From Pseudomonas benzenivorans (GTDB lineage: Bacteria > Pseudomonadota > Gammaproteobacteria > Pseudomonadales > Pseudomonadaceae): a stretch of 64,000 bases of DNA. The notes beneath the pieces are model-generated. The model was given only the letters and a program-made list of their open reading frames with translations. It ran no database searches and had not been told where the DNA came from. The translations under genes were made by a program, and so were the position numbers. Below are positions 50,282-62,300 of this stretch, piece by piece (position 1 is the first letter of the stretch; each line of letters opens with the position of its first letter). The stretch spans positions 1,178,001-1,242,000 of the forward strand of contig NZ_CP137892.1 of NCBI RefSeq assembly GCF_033547155.1, in the 5' to 3' direction.

Positions 50282-50950
50282 GTGACGCAGCCTGCCTGGC
50301 GTTGGGGGTGGGCGATGGCCTGGCCGCTGGCGATGCTGCTCGGCACCTATGCCGTGTCGGCCGACTGGGACTTCGCCCGTATCGGCCGACTGGCCGAGCA
50401 GCTGTACGGTACTTCGCGGGACGGCCGCGAGCGGCTCGGCAGCTGGCAACGATTATTGCAGGAGCAGGTCGGTGCGACCGAGGCGGAGCAGCTCGAGGCG
50501 GTCAACCGGTTCTTCAATCTGCGCCTGCGTTTTCGCGACGATATCGAACTGTGGCGCGTCAGCGACTATTGGGCGACGCCGGTCGAGGCCTTGCACCTGG
50601 GGGCGGGTGATTGCGAGGATTTCGCCATTGCCAAGTACTTCAGCCTGCGTCAGCTCGGCGTGCCGAGCGAGAAACTGCGCATCACCTACGTCAAAGCCGT
50701 ACGCCTGAACCAGGCCCATATGGTGCTTACCTATTACCCGCACCCTAGCGCTACGCCCCTGGTGCTGGACAACCTGATCGATGCCATCGAGCCGGCCAAC
50801 CGCCGTACCGATCTGGTACCGGTCTATGCCTTCAATGCCGAAGGGCTGTGGCTGCCCGGCAGCGGGGGCGGCAAGAAGGTCGGAGACAGCAAGCGCTTGT
50901 CGCGTTGGCAGGATCTGTTGAAAAAGATGCAGGCCGAGGGATTTCCCTGA
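50282..50950 (+). CDS. lapG: LapG periplasmic cysteine protease (adhesin-releasing)
   Basis: A 222-aa protein of the bacterial transglutaminase-like cysteine protease family. GTG 50282 follows GGACGGAG; a TTG at 50264 is an alternative. A signal peptide (AMAWPLAMLLGTYAVSA) is followed by the catalytic triad C111 in GAGDCEDF, H146 in AHMVLTYY and D163 in VLDNLID. LapG cuts the N-terminal retention module of LapA-like adhesins after a double-alanine site, freeing cells from the surface. LapD is encoded 22 bp downstream and a likely substrate from 53332. Confidence 0.93.
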   Translation: MTQPAWRWGWAMAWPLAMLLGTYAVSADWDFARIGRLAEQLYGTSRDGRERLGSWQRLLQEQVGATEAEQLEAVNRFFNLRLRFRDDIELWRVSDYWATPVEALHLGAGDCEDFAIAKYFSLRQLGVPSEKLRITYVKAVRLNQAHMVLTYYPHPSATPLVLDNLIDAIEPANRRTDLVPVYAFNAEGLWLPGSGGGKKVGDSKRLSRWQDLLKKMQAEGFP

Positions 50951-50972
50951 GACGGGCCGGAAGGAGTCGTTC

Positions 50973-52907
50973 ATGTCACTGTTCAAGCAGCTGTTCATCG
51001 CTATCTGCGTGCTGATGCTGGTGAGTTTCACCGGCAGTTTTCTGGTCAGCGTGGAGAGCTCCCGCGAGCAACAGGTCAACCAGTTGCGTGCCCATGCCCA
51101 GGATGCGGCCACGGCTCTGGGCCTATCGCTGAGTCCACATATCAATGATGCGGCGATGGTCGAGTTGATGGTCAGCTCGATATTCGACAGCGGCTATTTC
51201 GAGAGCATCCGGGTGATCGACTCCGCCAGCGGGGAGGTGCTGGTCGAGCGCAGCGGGGTTCCGGTCAGCGTTGCGGCGCCACAGTGGTTCGCCGATTTGG
51301 TCGATCTGGCCCCGGCCAGCGGCGATGCCATCGTCAGTGACGGCTGGCGCCAGGCGGCACGGGTCGAGGTGGTCAGTCATCCCCTGTTCGCCATCGGCAA
51401 GCTGTGGCAGAGCGCCCTCGGCATCCTGCTGTGGCTGGCCCTCAGCGGTCTGCTGTGTATCGCCCTGGGCGTATTGCTGCTCAAGCGTCAGTTGCGTCCC
51501 CTGGATTACCTGGTCGAGCAGTCCAACGCCATCGCCCGCCGCGAGTTCCTCAGCCTGCCGGAGCTGCCCAGGACTCCTGAGTTCCGGCGCGTGGTCAAGG
51601 CCATGAACCAGATGGTGGAGAAGCTCAAGGCGCTGTTTGCCGAGCAGGCCGCGCGTAGCGAGCAGCTGCGCGCCGAGGCCTATCAGGACAGCCTCACCGG
51701 CCTGGCCAATAGACGCTACTTCGATCTGCAATTGCATGCCCGGTTGAGTGTCGAGGAAGAGGCCTGCAGTGGTTTCCTCATCTTGCTGCGGATCGACGAC
51801 CTGGCCGGCCTCAATCAGCGCCTGGGTGGCCAGCGTACCGATCAGCTGATCAAGAGCGTGGCCGAGCTGCTGCAGCAGTTCTGCCAGGGCCGCTACCTGC
51901 TGGCGCGCAACCGGGGTGGCGAGTTCGCCATCCTCGCCCCCGGTGTGGATCGTGATGAAGCGGAACAGCTGGCCGAGAGCCTCGATGCGGCCTTGGTCAG
52001 CCTGCAGCAGACCGGCGTCAGCGATCGTTTGCCACTGGCTCACATCGGCATGACGGCCTTCGCCCCCGGCGCCGACTCGGCCAGTCTCTACCGTTGCCTG
52101 GATGAAGCCTTGGCCCTGGCGGCCAGCCAGACCTTGCAGCACTGGGCCTGCAGCGAGAGCGGGACGCAGAGCCTGGCCGCCGATGAGCGTCAGAGTTGGT
52201 ATCGCCTGCTCGATCAAGCACTTCTGCAGGGGCGCTTTCAGCTGTATTTCCAACCGGTGGTCGATGCCGTCGAACCGAGCCGCGTCTTGCACCATAAGGT
52301 GTTGGCCCGTCTGCTCGACGACCAGGGCGAGCTGGTGCCGGCAGGGCGCTTCCTGCCCTGGCTGGAGCGCTTCGGTTGGACGGCTCGCCTGGACCTGGCG
52401 ATGCTCGGCCGGGTGTTGGAGCAGATGGCGGGGCATGAGGCGCACCTGGCCTTGAGTCTGTCCGGGACCACGGTGCGCGAGCCGCAAGCGCTGGCTTCGC
52501 TCTACGAGATGTTGCGTCAGCATAGTCAGCTGGGGGCGCGTCTGACGCTGGAGCTGGACGAAGACCAGCTACCCGAGCAGGGCGCGCTCGAGGCCCTGAC
52601 CCAGCGCCTGCGGGGGTTGGGCTTCGGTCTGGGGCTGCAGCACTTCGGTGGCCGTTTCAGCATGATCGGCAACCTGGCCAAGCTGGGGCTCGGCTACCTC
52701 AAGGTGGACGGCAGCTATATCCGCGCCATCGATCAGGAGAACGACAAGCGCCTGTTCATCGAGGCGATGCAACGGGCGGCCAACAGCATCGACCTGCCGT
52801 TGATCGCCGAACGAGTCGAGACCGAGGGCGAGTGGCAGGTGCTGCGCGAGATGGGCATCAGTGCGGTACAGGGTCGCCTGTTCGGTGAACCAGCGCCCTG
52901 GCAGTAG
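50973..52907 (+). CDS. lapD: LapD c-di-GMP receptor (degenerate GGDEF-EAL)
   Basis: A 644-aa inner-membrane protein from ATG 50973 with AAGGAG upstream. TM1 near residue 15, a periplasmic LapD/MoxY-type domain with DSGYFESIRVIDSASGEV, TM2 near 150, HAMP (LRPLDYLVEQSNAIARREF), then GGDEF and EAL domains. The GGDEF motif is degenerate (RGGEF, 314-318) and EAL is KVL (442-444), so it is a receptor and not an enzyme, as in the known LapD. When c-di-GMP is high it holds LapG and so keeps the adhesin on the surface. It forms an operon with lapG. Confidence 0.93.
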   Translation: MSLFKQLFIAICVLMLVSFTGSFLVSVESSREQQVNQLRAHAQDAATALGLSLSPHINDAAMVELMVSSIFDSGYFESIRVIDSASGEVLVERSGVPVSVAAPQWFADLVDLAPASGDAIVSDGWRQAARVEVVSHPLFAIGKLWQSALGILLWLALSGLLCIALGVLLLKRQLRPLDYLVEQSNAIARREFLSLPELPRTPEFRRVVKAMNQMVEKLKALFAEQAARSEQLRAEAYQDSLTGLANRRYFDLQLHARLSVEEEACSGFLILLRIDDLAGLNQRLGGQRTDQLIKSVAELLQQFCQGRYLLARNRGGEFAILAPGVDRDEAEQLAESLDAALVSLQQTGVSDRLPLAHIGMTAFAPGADSASLYRCLDEALALAASQTLQHWACSESGTQSLAADERQSWYRLLDQALLQGRFQLYFQPVVDAVEPSRVLHHKVLARLLDDQGELVPAGRFLPWLERFGWTARLDLAMLGRVLEQMAGHEAHLALSLSGTTVREPQALASLYEMLRQHSQLGARLTLELDEDQLPEQGALEALTQRLRGLGFGLGLQHFGGRFSMIGNLAKLGLGYLKVDGSYIRAIDQENDKRLFIEAMQRAANSIDLPLIAERVETEGEWQVLREMGISAVQGRLFGEPAPWQ

Positions 52908-52922
52908 GCGGGCAAGGGCTGA

Positions 52923-53261
52923 TCAGATCAGCCCGGATTCGTCGTCGTTGATCAAACGCTGCAACCCGCCCAGGGCATCACGGGCCTTGCTACGGCCAAC
53001 CAGCTTGCTCTGCGCGGCCTCGGGCAGATCGGTGATGCGCACCACGCCCTTGCGAATCAGCACGGTGATCAGATCTTCCAATACCCGGATCATGTCCAGG
53101 TCACTCTGCTGCAACTTGAGCAGATTGCTTTCCATGGCCTGGTTGGCATACCAGGCCTGAGCCTCCTGGCTGTCGGCGGTAATCTCGCCATCCATGCCCT
53201 CGAAGGGCGCTGCCTCGACCTGGGTGAGGTTGCCCCAGGTATCACGTTTTACATACAGCAT
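52923..53261 (-). CDS. Small conserved protein at the 3' side of the adhesin gene
   Basis: A 112-aa soluble protein from ATG 53259-53261 with AGGGG 6 nt upstream; the GTG at 53267 lacks space. The sequence MLYVKRDTWGNLTQVEAAPF, then ADSQEAQAWYANQAMESNLL and DLDMIRVLEDLITVLIRKGV, is of a family seen next to Pseudomonas lap genes and often labelled tryptophan synthase subunit beta-like, without evidence for that function. A two-helix C-terminal region is likely. It is read convergent to lapD. Confidence 0.75.
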   Translation of the reverse strand: MLYVKRDTWGNLTQVEAAPFEGMDGEITADSQEAQAWYANQAMESNLLKLQQSDLDMIRVLEDLITVLIRKGVVRITDLPEAAQSKLVGRSKARDALGGLQRLINDDESGLI

Positions 53262-53296
53262 CGGCACCCCTAGTATTTTCGATCCATAGCAGTGAA

Positions 53297-53320
53297 CCCC
53301 GCCACCGGACGGTAGCGGGG
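53297..53320 (-). terminator. Terminator-like hairpin after the adhesin gene
   Basis: CCCCGCCACC (53297-53306) and GGTAGCGGGG (53311-53320) form a 10-bp stem (one G-U pair on the minus-strand RNA) with a 4-nt loop, 12 bp after the adhesin stop. The T-run (GTTTTG) is on the plus-strand side, so termination on the minus strand may be weak. Confidence 0.5.
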
Positions 53321-53331
53321 GTTTTGCTTAC

Positions 53332-56300
53332 TTAACTGTGATCGATTTTGATGATCGGATCGGACCCGGCTATTAGTGAGTTGATGATTTGTGAGGAGTT
53401 CGAGCCGTAGTTGAAAAGATCGACCGGATTGCCGCCGTTCTCCAGTTTGATTGTTACATCGGCACCCGTACTGCTGAGGTTTCCGGAAGTACTGACTTCC
53501 AGGGTCGAGGTGGCGGTGTTGATGCGCATGTACTGGGTGATGTCCGGTGCATTCTCTTCGTTCTGCAGAAGGTCGCGCAGATCGATGCGGTCGCCCTCGC
53601 TGATGTTAAAGTCCTTGATTACATCACGACCGGTATCGCCCTGCTTCCAGGTGAAGGTGTCTGCACCGCTGCCACCCCAGAGGGTGTCATTGCCGGCACC
53701 TCCGATAAGAATATCGTTGCCAGCGTCACCGAAGAGCACGTCGTTGCCTGCCCCTCCGAGCAAGGTGTCGTTGCCGTTGCCGCCTTCGAGGCGATCATTA
53801 CCGGCTCCCCCGTTGAGGATGTCGTTGCCTTCACCGCCGCGAATGAGGTCGGCGCCACTGCTGCCGGCGAGATTGTCGGCAGCATTTGTGCCATTGGTCA
53901 GCAGGGACTGGCCATTGGCGATGGTCAGGTAGCTGGTGGTGCTGGCGGTGTCGCCATTGCCGGCGGTGTTGGTCGCCGTTATTGTCAGGGTGGCCGAAGC
54001 GTTGCCGGCATTGCCGATACTGAGCGACGATAGACTCCAGCCAGTTAGCTCAATGACGTGATCATTGCCGGAGGCGCTGACCGTACGGCTGCCATCGGTA
54101 ATGGTCATGCCGGCCTCAAGACCGGAGATAGTGAGGTTGGTGTAGTTGCCAGGCGTTAGGCTGAACTTCAGATTGCCACCGTCATTTGCCAAAGCGGTGT
54201 CATGGAAACCGCTTTCGACATTGCGAATGGCCGTGATCTGCGCCTGGGTGAGCACGCCAGCATAGATCCGTAGATCATCGAGCTGCCCATTGAGGTAGCG
54301 CGTGTCTGCCAGGTCGGACGCAGCACCGTTATTGCTGAAATTGTTGTTTACACCAATCGATACCAATTTGTTTATGGTCGCGGTGAACGCCGGGTCATTA
54401 GGAGAGCCAGTCGCTTCGCGCTGGCCATTTACATAGACCTCAACCAGCTTTGTGACCGCGTTTCGAGTAATGGCGACATGGTGCCAATTGCCGTTGTTTA
54501 TTGCGCTGGTGCTGTAGACGCCCGGGACGTTTCCGAGGCCGAAACCGATCTTGCCCTGGTTGTTGATGGCGCCCCATTGAATATCGTTGCCGCCACCAAC
54601 CTGTTCGCTGCCGATAACGCTGGGCAGGTCCCAAGAGTTGCCTGCTCCGTTGACGCCACCGACTTGTGTGGTCTTGATCCAGAACGTGAGGGTGGCGGTT
54701 CCCATCAACGGTTGAGTGACTGAGGTGTCGATGTTTACTCGGTCGCCAACATCCTGAAAGTTCAGGTTGTTTCCTGCAGTTGCATTGCGCGGGGCACTGG
54801 CGAAACTGGGCAAGGCACTGCCGCCAGTACTGTTGTCATCAGCCAAGCGCCCCGTCTGGTTGGTGTATTGATTGATGGTCGTAGTAGCGCCGCTGGCTTC
54901 ATTGAAGGTCCACTGACCGATGGTCGCGATGCTCAGGGTCGGGCTACTGGCATCACTGACCGGAGCCACATTCACCGTGACGGTCGCGGTTGATCGGTCG
55001 CCATTGGCATCCGTGATCGTATAGGTGAAAGCGTCGGGGCCGTTGTAGTCGGCCGCGGGGGTGTAGGTGAACGTGCCATTGGTATTGACCACTGCCGTGC
55101 CGTGGCTGGCTTGTGTCTCTAGGCTCCAGACGTTGCCGCCGTCCAGCGATGGCTTGTCGTTGCTGGCCAGGTTGCCGCTGATGGAGGTGTCTTCCTTGGT
55201 ATGTATGGCATCGTCGACCGCGTGCGGCACACGATTGGCAATCAGATTTACATCTATTAGGCCGTTGGCTGTATCGCCATCGGCGTCGGTCAGGGTGTAT
55301 CTCAGATCCAGCGGTATATCGGCGAAGTAGTTGTTGGCCGTGATGCCGGAGAAACCGATGCGGAAGTCGCCGCTGCCTGCAGGGGCGCTGATCTCCAGGT
55401 TGGTGAAGTATATGGCGCCGTTTTGCAGCGGTATGTTGAACGGCAGATCTGCGTTACCCGCACCGGACACGCTGCCCGAATAGGTTACGGTATTACCGAG
55501 AGCGTCCACTGCGGCGGTAACCGTCCAGTTCACGGTATAGGCGCTGTTGCCCTGTCCCTCCACCAGCATGTTCAGGCCGCGTACCTGACCGTTGGTTCCG
55601 CTCGGGTCGCTAAAGCCCATGGACAGCTTCTCGCCCGCGTTGAACCAGTTCCCGCCGACACCAATCCAGTTGTTGTTGGTGTTGACCGTCGATGTGGCTC
55701 CGCTGCCGGTTACCGCCGTCATGCGGTTGATCAGGTAGTCGCCGAAGCCAAGCTCAAGCTGGTTGATGTTGCCGCCGCTGATTACCGTGTAGCTGCTTTC
55801 TGCACCAAGAGTGCCCAGGCGGCCAACACTGTTGAGCAGCTCGAAGCTGTATTGCGGGCTGTTGTTAGCATTGACCGTCGCGGGGTCGATGGTGGCACGG
55901 AAAATCAAGGTGCCGTCGGCCAGTTGTCCGGTGAGCGTGCCATTGCCATGGTCGACATAGCTGACTTGCTTGCCGTCGAACACGAGCCCAGGAAGGCCCG
56001 CGGTGTTCCACTTGACACTGGTGATGTCATTGGACAGCGTCGCTTGGGTCAGGAAACCCGATTCGCTGTGGGCGCCATCGTTGGCCGTAGTGATGGTCTT
56101 GTCGCCCGTTACCAGCGGTGCGTCGTCTGCCACCGTGATCTTGAAATTGGAAGTGGTGAGCTGGTTGCCGGCGCTGTTTTTGACGATCAGCGACAGGGGA
56201 ATGTCGAGGCTGTGCGCTTCACCGGGGATAGCTGCGTGGTCGATGGCCAGGAATTGCTTGAAGGCATAGCCGTCGTTCGCCGCATTGAGGGTCACGGTGA

Positions 56301-59300
56301 AGACTGAGGTGCCGTTCGGCGTGCTCGCCGTCAGCGTGCGGCTGCCTTGGTCCCATGAGTAGGAAATCGGCTGCCCGTTCGACTGAAGGGTTGTGGTCGT
56401 CGCTTCCAGCGATAGCACGAAGTCTGAGCTTATGCCGGTGATTGAGCCGGTATGTACGATGTCGTTGCCACTGAGGCTGTCAGTGTTGAACCGTGCATCG
56501 TCGTCGTCGCCAGCAGTGTTTTGGATGATGATGTTGGCCGGCGCATCGGTGCGGCCGTTGATGGTGATGGTCAGGGTCGCGGTGGTGCTGCTGCCGTCAC
56601 CGTCGGTGAGGGTGTAGGTGAAGCTGTCGCTCAGCGATTGGCCGTCGTTGAGGGCATTGACCGCGGCATTGGCGTTGTTCAGGACGTAGCTGTAGCTGCC
56701 GTTGCTGTTGAGGGTCAGGGTGCCGTAGCCATTGACGCTGGCGAACACGCCGGCGGTGACCGGGGTGGCGTTGGCATCGGCGCCGACCGTGTCGTTGCTC
56801 AGCACGTTGCCGCTGACGCTGCTCGAGGCGGCGTCTTCGTTGATGCTGTTGACGTCGTCGAGCGCGGTCGGGGTGCTGTCGGTGATGGCGATGTCGAGGT
56901 TGTCGCCGCGGCTCACGCCGTTGGCGTCGGTGACGCTGATGGCGATGCTGTCGACGATCGCGGCGCCGGCGCTGTGGCTCAGTACGCGCGGGTCATAGGT
57001 GTAGCTGACCACGCCGCTGGCGGCGTTGTAGCCGGTGAGCACCAGGCTGCCTTCGCCGGTGTCGACGGTGACAGTGCTGCTGGCCAGGGCATTGAGCTGG
57101 GCCAGGGTCAGGGTGGTGCCGCCGACCGTGAGCGAGGCGATGCCGGCCTCGGCGCCGATGGTGAAGCTGCCGGCGGTGGCGCCGGCGGTTTCCGGCAGGG
57201 TGCTGTCGGTGGTGTTCAGGGCGCCGTCGGTGTCCGGGATGGTCACGGTGGGCGGGCCATCGGTGCGGCCGTTGATGGTGATGGTCAGGGTCGCGGTGGT
57301 GCTGCTGCCGTCACCGTCGGTGAGGGTGTAGGTGAAGCTGTCGCTCAGCGATTGGCCGTCGTTGAGGGCATTGACCGCGGCATTGGCGTTGTTCAGGACG
57401 TAGCTGTAGCTGCCGTTGCTGTTGAGGGTCAGGGTGCCGTAGCCATTGGCGCTGGCGAACACGCCGGCGGTGACCGGGTTGGCGTTGGCATCGGCGCCGA
57501 CCGTGTCGTTGCTCAGCACGTTGCCGCTGACGCTGCTCGAGGCGGCGTCTTCGTTGATGCTGTTGACGTCGTCGAGCGCGGTCGGGGTGCTGTCGGTGAT
57601 GGCGATGTCGAGGTTGTCGTCGCGGCTCACGCCGTTGGCGTCGGTGACGCTGATGGCGATGCTGTCGACGATCGCGGCGCCGGCGCTGTGGCTCAGTACG
57701 CGCGGGTCATAGGTGTAGCTGACCACGCCGCTGGCGGCGTTGTAGCCGGTGAGCACCAGGCTGCCTTCGCCGGTGTCGACGGTGACATTGCTGCTGGCCA
57801 GGGCATTGAGCTGGGCCAGGGTCAGGGTGGTGCCGCCGACCGTGAGCGAGGCGATGCCGGCCTCGGCGCCGATGGTGAAGCTGCCGGCGGTGGCGCCGGC
57901 GGTTTCCGGCAGGGTGCTGTCGGTGGTGTTCAGGGCGCCGTCGGTGTCCGGGATGGTCACGGTGGGCGGGCCATCGGTGCGGCCGTTGATGGTGATGGTC
58001 AGGGTCGCGGTGGTGCTGCTGCCGTCACCGTCGGTGAGGGTGTAGGTGAAGCTGTCGCTCAGCGATTGGCCGTCGTTGAGGGCATTGACCGCGGCATTGG
58101 CGTTGTTCAGGACGTAGCTGTAGCTGCCGTTGCTGTTGAGGGTCAGGGTGCCGTAGCCATTGACGCTGGCGAACACGCCGGCGGTGACCGGGGTGGCGTT
58201 GGCATCGGCGCCGACCGTGTCGTTGCTCAGCACGTTGCCGCTGACGCTGCTCGAGGCGGCGTCTTCGTTGATGCTGTTGACGTCGTCGAGCGCGGTCGGG
58301 GTGCTGTCGGTGATGGCGATGTCGAGGTTGTCGCCGCGGCTCACGCCGTTGGCGTCGGTGACGCTGATGGCGATGCTGTCGACGATCGGCGCGCCGGCGC
58401 TGTGGCTCAGTACGCGCGGGTCATAGGTGTAGCTGACCACGCCGCTGGCGGCGTTGTAGCCGGTGAGCACCAGGCTGCCTTCGCCGGTGTCGACGGTGAC
58501 ATTGCTGCTGGCCAGGGCATTGAGCTGGGCCAGGGTCAGGGTGGTGCCGCCGACCGTGAGCGAGGCGATGCCGGCCTCGGCGCCGATGGTGAAGCTGCCG
58601 GCGGTGGCGCCGGCGGTTTCCGGCAGGGTGCTGTCGGTGGTGTTCAGGGCGCCGTCGGTGTCCGGGATGGTCACGGTGGGCGGGCCATCGGTGCGGCCGT
58701 TGATGGTGATGGTCAGGGTCGCGGTGGTGCTGCTGCCGTCACCGTCGGTGAGGGTGTAGGTGAAGCTGTCGCTCAGCGATTGGCCGTCGTTGAGGGCATT
58801 GACCGCGGCATTGGCGTTGTTCAGGACGTAGCTGTAGCTGCCGTTGCTGTTGAGGGTCAGGGTGCCGTAGCCATTGGCGCTGGCGAACACGCCGGCGGTG
58901 ACCGGGGTGGCGTTGGCATCGGCGCCGACCGTGTCGTTGCTCAGCACGTTGCCGCTGACGCTGCTCGAGGCGGCGTCTTCGTTGATGCTGTTGACGTCGT
59001 CGAGCGCGGTCGGGGTGCTGTCGGTGATGGCGATGTCGAGGCTGTCGCCGCGGACCACGCCGTTGGCGTCGGTGACGCTGATGGCGATGCTGTCGACGAT
59101 CGGCGCGCCGGCGCTGTGGCTCAGTACGTTGGGATCATAGGTGTAGCTGACCACGCCGCTGGCGGCGTTGTAGCCGGTGAGCACCAGGCTGCCTTCGCCG
59201 GTGTCGACGGTGACATTGCTGCTGGCCAGGGCATTGAGCTGGGCCAGGGTCAGGGTGGTGCCGCCGACCGTGAGCGAGGCGATGCCGGCCTCGGCGCCGA

Positions 59301-62300
59301 TGGTGAAGCTGCCGGCGGTGGCGCCGGCGGTTTCCGGCAGGGTGCTGTCGGTGGTGTTCAGGGCGCCGTCGGTGTCCGGGATGGTCACGGTGGGCGGGCC
59401 ATCGGTGCGGCCGTTGATGGTGATGGTCAGGGTCGCGGTGGTACTGCTGCCGTCACCGTCGGTGAGGGTGTAGGTGAAGCTGTCGCTCAGCGATTGGCCG
59501 TCGTTGAGGGCGTTGACCGCGGCATTGGCGTTGTTCAGGACGTAGCTGTAGCTGCCGTTGCTGTTGAGGGTCAGGGTGCCGTAGCCATTGACGCTGGCGA
59601 ACACGCCGGCGGTGACCGGGTTGGCGTTGGCATCGGCGCCGACCGTGTCGTTGCTCAGCACGTTGCCGCTGACGCTGCTCGAGGCGGCGTCTTCGTTGAT
59701 GCTGTTGACGTCGTCGAGCGCGGTCGGGGTGCTGTCGGTGATGGCGATGTCGAGGCTGTCGCCGCGGACCACGCCGTTGGCGTCGGTGACGCTGATGGCG
59801 ATGCTGTCGACGATCGGCGCGCCGGCGCTGTGGCTCAGTACGCTGGGATCATAGGTGTAGCTGACCACGCCGCTGGCGGCGTTGTAGCCGGTGAGCACCA
59901 GGCTGCCTTCGCCGGTGTCGACGGTGACATTGCTGCTGGCCAGGGCATTGAGCTGGGCCAGGGTCAGGGTGGTGCCGCCGACCGTGAGCGAGGCGATGCC
60001 GGCCTCGGCGCCGATGGTGAAGCTGCCGGCGGTGGCGCCGGCGGTTTCCGGCAGGGTGCTGTCGGTGGTGTTCAGGGCGCCGTCGGTGTCCGGGATGGTC
60101 ACGGTGGGCGGGCCATCGGTGCGGCCGTTGATGGTGATGGTCAGGGTCGCGGTGGTGCTGCTGCCGTCACCGTCGGTGAGGGTGTAGGTGAAGCTGTCGC
60201 TCAGCGATTGGCCGTCGTTGAGGGCGTTGACCGCGGCATTGGCGTTGTTCAGGACGTAGCTGTAGCTGCCGTTGCTGTTGAGGGTCAGGGTGCCGTAGCC
60301 ATTGGCGCTGGCGAACACGCCGGCGGTGACCGGGGTGGCGTTGGCATCGGCGCCGACCGTGTCGTTGCTCAGCACGTTGCCGCTGACGCTGCTCGAGGCG
60401 GCGTCTTCGTTGATGCTGTTGACGTCGTCGAGCGCGGTCGGGGTGCTGTCGGTGATGGCGATGTCGAGGCTGTCGCCGCGGACCACGCCGTTGGCGTCGG
60501 TGACGCTGATGGCGATGCTGTCGACGATCGCGGCGCCGGCGCTGTGGCTCAGTACGTTGGGATCATAGGTGTAGCTGACCACGCCGCTGGCGGCGTTGTA
60601 GCCGGTGAGCACCAGGCTGCCTTCGCCGGTGTCGACGGTGACATTGCTGCTGGCCAGGGCATTGAGCTGGGCCAGGGTCAGGGTGGTGCCGCCGACCGTG
60701 AGCGAGGCGATGCCGGCCTCGGCGCCGATGGTGAAGCTGCCGGCGGTGGCGCCGGCGGTTTCCGGCAGGGTGCTGTCGGTGGTGTTCAGGGCGCCGTCGG
60801 TGTCCGGGATGGTCACGGTGGGCGGGCCATCGGTGCGGCCGTTGATGGTGATGGTCAGGGTCGCGGTGGTGCTGCTGCCGTCACCGTCGGTGAGGGTGTA
60901 GGTGAAGCTGTCGCTCAGCGATTGGCCGTCGTTGAGGGCATTGACCGCGGCATTGGCGTTGTTCAGGACGTAGCTGTAGCTGCCGTTGCTGTTGAGGGTC
61001 AGGGTGCCGTAGCCATTGACGCTGGCGAACACGCCGGCGGTGACCGGGTTGGCGTTGGCATCGGCGCCGACCGTGTCGTTGCTCAGCACGTTGCCGCTGA
61101 CGCTGCTCGAGGCGGCGTCTTCGTTGATGCTGTTGACGTCGTCGAGCGCGGTCGGGGTGCTGTCGGTGATGGCGATGTCGAGGCTGTCGCCGCGGACCAC
61201 GCCGTTGGCGTCGGTGACGCTGATGGCGATGCTGTCGACGATCGGCGCGCCGGCGCTGTGGCTCAGTACGCTGGGATCATAGGTGTAGCTGACCACGCCG
61301 CTGGCGGCGTTGTAGCCGGTGAGCACCAGGCTGCCTTCGCCGGTGTCGACGGTGACATTGCTGCTGGCCAGGGCATTGAGCTGGGCCAGGGTCAGGGTGG
61401 TGCCGCCGACCGTGAGCGAGGCGATGCCGGCCTCGGCGCCGATGGTGAAGCTGCCGGCGGTGGCGCCGGCGGTTTCCGGCAGGGTGCTGTCGGTGGTGTT
61501 CAGGGCGCCGTCGGTGTCCGGGATGGTCACGGTGGGCGGGCCATCGGTGCGGCCGTTGATGGTGATGGTCAGGGTCGCGGTGGTGCTGCTGCCGTCACCG
61601 TCGGTGAGGGTGTAGGTGAAGCTGTCGCTCAGCGATTGGCCGTCGTTGAGGGCATTGACCGCGGCATTGGCGTTGTTCAGGACGTAGCTGTAGCTGCCGT
61701 TGCTGTTGAGGGTCAGGGTGCCGTAGCCATTGACGCTGGCGAACACGCCGGCGGTGACCGGGTTGGCGTTGGCATCGGCGCCGACCGTGTCGTTGCTCAG
61801 CACGTTGCCGCTGACGCTGCTCGAGGCGGCGTCTTCGTTGATGCTGTTGACGTCGTCGAGCGCGGTCGGGGTGCTGTCGGTGATGGCGATGTCGAGGCTG
61901 TCGCCGCGGACCACGCCGTTGGCGTCGGTGACGCTGATGGCGATGCTGTCGACGATCGGCGCGCCGGCGCTGTGGCTCAGTACGCTGGGATCATAGGTGT
62001 AGCTGACCACGCCGCTGGCGGCGTTGTAGCCGGTGAGCACCAGGCTGCCTTCGCCGGTGTCGACGGTGACATTGCTGCTGGCCAGGGCATTGAGCTGGGC
62101 CAGGGTCAGGGTGGTGCCGCCGACCGTGAGCGAGGCGATGCCGGCCTCGGCGCCGATGGTGAAGCTGCCGGCGGTGGCGCCGGCGGTTTCCGGCAGGGTG
62201 CTGTCGGTGGTGTTCAGGGCGCCGTCGGTGTCCGGGATGGTCACGGTGGGCGGGCCATCGGTGCGGCCGTTGATGGTGATGGTCAGGGTCGCGGTGGTGC